Made by a program: the position numbers and the translations under genes. The notes beneath the pieces are model-generated. The model saw nothing but the letters and a program-made list of their open reading frames with translations, was not told the DNA's origin and did no database searches. Positions 21,912-23,594 of a stretch of 23,594 nucleotides of DNA are shown here, piece by piece. Every line of letters begins with the position of its first letter. Position 1 is the stretch's first letter. The DNA is from DATBDM01 sp034664425. GTDB taxonomy: Bacteria; Actinomycetota; Thermoleophilia; Solirubrobacterales; Solirubrobacteraceae. The stretch covers positions 1-23,594 of the forward strand of contig JAXDHR010000109.1 of NCBI GenBank assembly GCA_034664425.1, read 5' to 3'.

Positions 21912-22790
21912 CTAATCCAGCTGCTCCTCCAGGCGGGCGACCTCGTCGCGGGCCTCACCCGCCGCCGTGCGGGCGGCGGCGGCATCCGCCGTGGTCTCCT
22001 CGGCGTGGGTGCGCGCCTCCTCGGCGTCGGCGAGCGCGCGCTCGAGACGGCGGGCGGTGCGGTCGGCCTCGCGCTCCGCGCGGGCCAGCTCGCGCTCGCG
22101 CGCCGTGCTGTCGGCGCGCGCACTGCGCAGACGCGACTCGAGCTCGCGGCGCCGCTCGGCGGCCTCGCGCTCGCGGCGCACGGCCTCGCGGTCGCGCTTG
22201 GGTGGTGCTGTCGTCGCGGCTCTGCCCGGCGCCGTCTCCGGCTCCTTCGCGCGCGCCGCGCGCTTCGCCTTGACCGTCGCACCGTCACCGTCGCCGGCGC
22301 CGGGAAGCGGCCACGCACCGCCCGCCTCGGCGTCGCCGACGAGCCGGCCCGTCTCGAGTCCGGCGCGCACCGCGTCGTCGGCCGCCGCCGCGTGCAGGGT
22401 CGTCCGCAGGCGGTTCGCGGCCGCCGCGCTCAGCGCGCGATCGCCCGGACGCTGCTCGCGCGCCGCGTCGAGGAACGCGTCGACTGCGGCGCGCATGCGC
22501 GCCGTCGCCGCCCGCAGCGCATCGCGGCCCTTCCCGGCCAGCGCGGCCTCCTGCGCGTCGCGGACCGCCGCCCCCGCGGCCAGCAGCTCATCGCGCAGCT
22601 CGGGACGCTCGCGCGCAACCCGGTTCGCCGCCCAGGCCGGCGGCGACGGCTTGCGGAGCTTGCCGATCGCCTCCGCGGCCGCGCGGTCGTCCTTGCGCAG
22701 CGCCTTCGCGGCGCGGTCGCGCTCGCCGGTGAAGGCGTCGAGATCGAGCCCGTACAGGCGGTCGGCGGCGTCTGCGACCGGGTCAGCCAC
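21912..22790 (-). CDS. Coiled-coil protein of a conserved actinobacterial type, function unknown
   Basis: A 292-residue soluble protein. The N-terminal part (about 1-140: DRLYGLDLDAFTGERDRAAKALRK, then LRKPSPPAWAANRVARERPEL) resembles a domain I recall from unnamed actinobacterial proteins. A low-complexity Ala/Lys/Pro linker follows (about 165-205), and residues about 205-290 form a long charged coiled coil (RREREAAERRRELESRLRSA onward). There is no catalytic motif. The start is GTG 22790. The gene lies 18 bases downstream of another coiled-coil gene on the same strand, so the two are probably one operon and may bind each other through their coils. Confidence 0.8.
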   Translation of the reverse strand: MADPVADAADRLYGLDLDAFTGERDRAAKALRKDDRAAAEAIGKLRKPSPPAWAANRVARERPELRDELLAAGAAVRDAQEAALAGKGRDALRAATARMRAAVDAFLDAAREQRPGDRALSAAAANRLRTTLHAAAADDAVRAGLETGRLVGDAEAGGAWPLPGAGDGDGATVKAKRAARAKEPETAPGRAATTAPPKRDREAVRREREAAERRRELESRLRSARADSTARERELARAEREADRTARRLERALADAEEARTHAEETTADAAAARTAAGEARDEVARLEEQLD

Positions 22791-22808
22791 GGTCTGCCGC
22801 CGCGCTGC

Positions 22809-23594
22809 TCAGCCCGCCACCTGCAGGACGATGATCGCCAGCGCGAGCAGCAGCAGGCCGGCGAGCACGAGTCCGACGACCCGGGCACCCCAGCGCGCCG
22901 GCACCGACGGTCCGTGCTCGGGCACGCGGTGCACGCTGCGCCCGGCGACGGCCTCGATCCGCCTGGAGGACACGCGGGCGGCCTCGTCGCGCATCGTCGC
23001 CGTCCGGCGGTCGGCGACGGGTCCGTCGGCGGTCGAGGTGACCCCGGCTGCGGCCGCGGCGGCGGCGAGCCGGCGGTGCTGGGCGGACTCGCCGCGCAGC
23101 GTGTCGAGCTCGCGGCGCAGGGTGCGCGACGCCGCCCGTTCGCGCTCCAGGTCGCGCGTGACGCGGTCGAGCATCTTGCGCGCGGCCGTGTGCTCGCCGT
23201 CGCCGTCGTCCGCGGTCTCGCGGCCCGCGAGCTCCTCGCGCAGCCGGGCGGCCTCGGCGCGCTCGCCGGCGAGGATGCGCTCGGCCTCGTCGCGGGTGGT
23301 GCGCGCCTCGGCGCGCAGCTTCTCGGTCTCGCGCGCCTCGGCCTCGATCGCGGCGGTGGCCTCGCGCTTCGCGCGGTCGGCGTCCTCACGCGCGGCAGCG
23401 AGCTTCTCGCGCATGCCTGCGGCCTCCTCGCGTTCGGCGTCGAGCCGGCGGGCGGCGTCCGCCTCCGCGGCGGCGAGCGCGTCCTCGTGTTCGCGGCGGG
23501 TCGCCTCGAGCGCGGCGACGGCGGCCTCGACCCCGCGGTCGCGCTCGGCGATCTCGCCGAGCGCGGCGGTCAGCTCGGAGCGCGTGGACTCGAG
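22809..23594 (-). CDS. Tail-anchored coiled-coil protein (N-terminus beyond the window)
   Basis: An open frame of at least 261 residues that runs off the right edge. The first Met in view (23414) is internal to a continuous coiled coil, so the real start is further right. From the edge to about 22985 it is an Ala/Glu/Arg-rich coil (ESTRSELTAALGEIAERD onward). A less repetitive stretch follows, and it ends with one hydrophobic helix (VVGLVLAGLLLLALAIIVLQ) four residues from the C-terminus. That arrangement is a tail anchor: coil in the cytoplasm, end in the membrane. No domain of known function is seen. Low-complexity composition makes homology hard to judge. A structural or scaffold role is inference. 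Confidence 0.72.
   Translation of the reverse strand, partial: LESTRSELTAALGEIAERDRGVEAAVAALEATRREHEDALAAAEADAARRLDAEREEAAGMREKLAAAREDADRAKREATAAIEAEARETEKLRAEARTTRDEAERILAGERAEAARLREELAGRETADDGDGEHTAARKMLDRVTRDLERERAASRTLRRELDTLRGESAQHRRLAAAAAAAGVTSTADGPVADRRTATMRDEAARVSSRRIEAVAGRSVHRVPEHGPSVPARWGARVVGLVLAGLLLLALAIIVLQVAG

Noticed and set aside
1..23594. CRISPR arrays, transposases, integrases, phage genes, tRNA or rRNA
   Set aside because: No regularly spaced repeats, no matching protein motifs and no cloverleaf-like or ribosomal sequence were seen on either strand.

Overview
The window is very GC-rich, gene-dense bacterial chromosome. Codon use (G or C at most third positions), frequent GTG starts, TANNNT -10 boxes close to start codons and the gene families suggest a high-GC actinomycete, perhaps of the Thermoleophilia/Solirubrobacterales. 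That placement is inference from style only. I see no insertion sequence, prophage, CRISPR array, rRNA or tRNA, and no gene-free stretch over 100 bases, so this looks like ordinary chromosome rather than an island.

Layout. 2-3606 (+): the 3' part of a phosphohexomutase gene, a metallo-beta-lactamase-fold hydrolase and a CPA1 Na+/H+ antiporter. 3646-5927 (-): a polyprenyl-phosphate-type glycosyltransferase coupled to an FAD-dependent oxidoreductase. 5955-10959 (+): proline dehydrogenase, glutamate-semialdehyde dehydrogenase and a membrane PAS-GAF-PP2C phosphatase, joined by 4-base overlaps; the phosphatase is cut in two by an in-frame TAG. 10956-11658 (-): anti-sigma kinase and STAS antagonist, completing a partner-switching set. 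11723-12388 (+): HAD hydrolase. 12385-14455 (-): pdxS, pdxT (PLP synthase) and a membrane protein. 14541-14780 (+): a 79-residue protein. 14782-17230 (-): a Tat-exported flavin amine oxidase and an RpiR-type regulator. 17301-18733 (+): rfbC/rmlC overlapping gluQRS. 18746-21323 (+): a LuxR/LAL-type ATPase regulator broken by three frame changes. 21339-23594 (-): a small membrane protein and two coiled-coil proteins, the last running off the window.

How the genes work together. The two proline genes form the path proline -> P5C/glutamate semialdehyde -> glutamate. Their overlap with a sensor phosphatase, and the adjacent kinase and STAS genes, suggest a link between proline oxidation and a stress-type partner switch. 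PdxS and PdxT form the PLP synthase. The glycosyltransferase, phosphohexomutase and RmlC point to envelope sugar chemistry.

Most notable: (1) the amber codon exactly at the GAF/PP2C junction; (2) a short palindrome at 5936-5945 that gives back-to-back -10 boxes for two apparently leaderless divergent genes; (3) a run of leaderless-type promoters; (4) the multiply frameshifted LAL regulator; (5) convergent genes whose stop codons share CTAG. I did not find a clearly new multi-gene defence or biosynthetic system.
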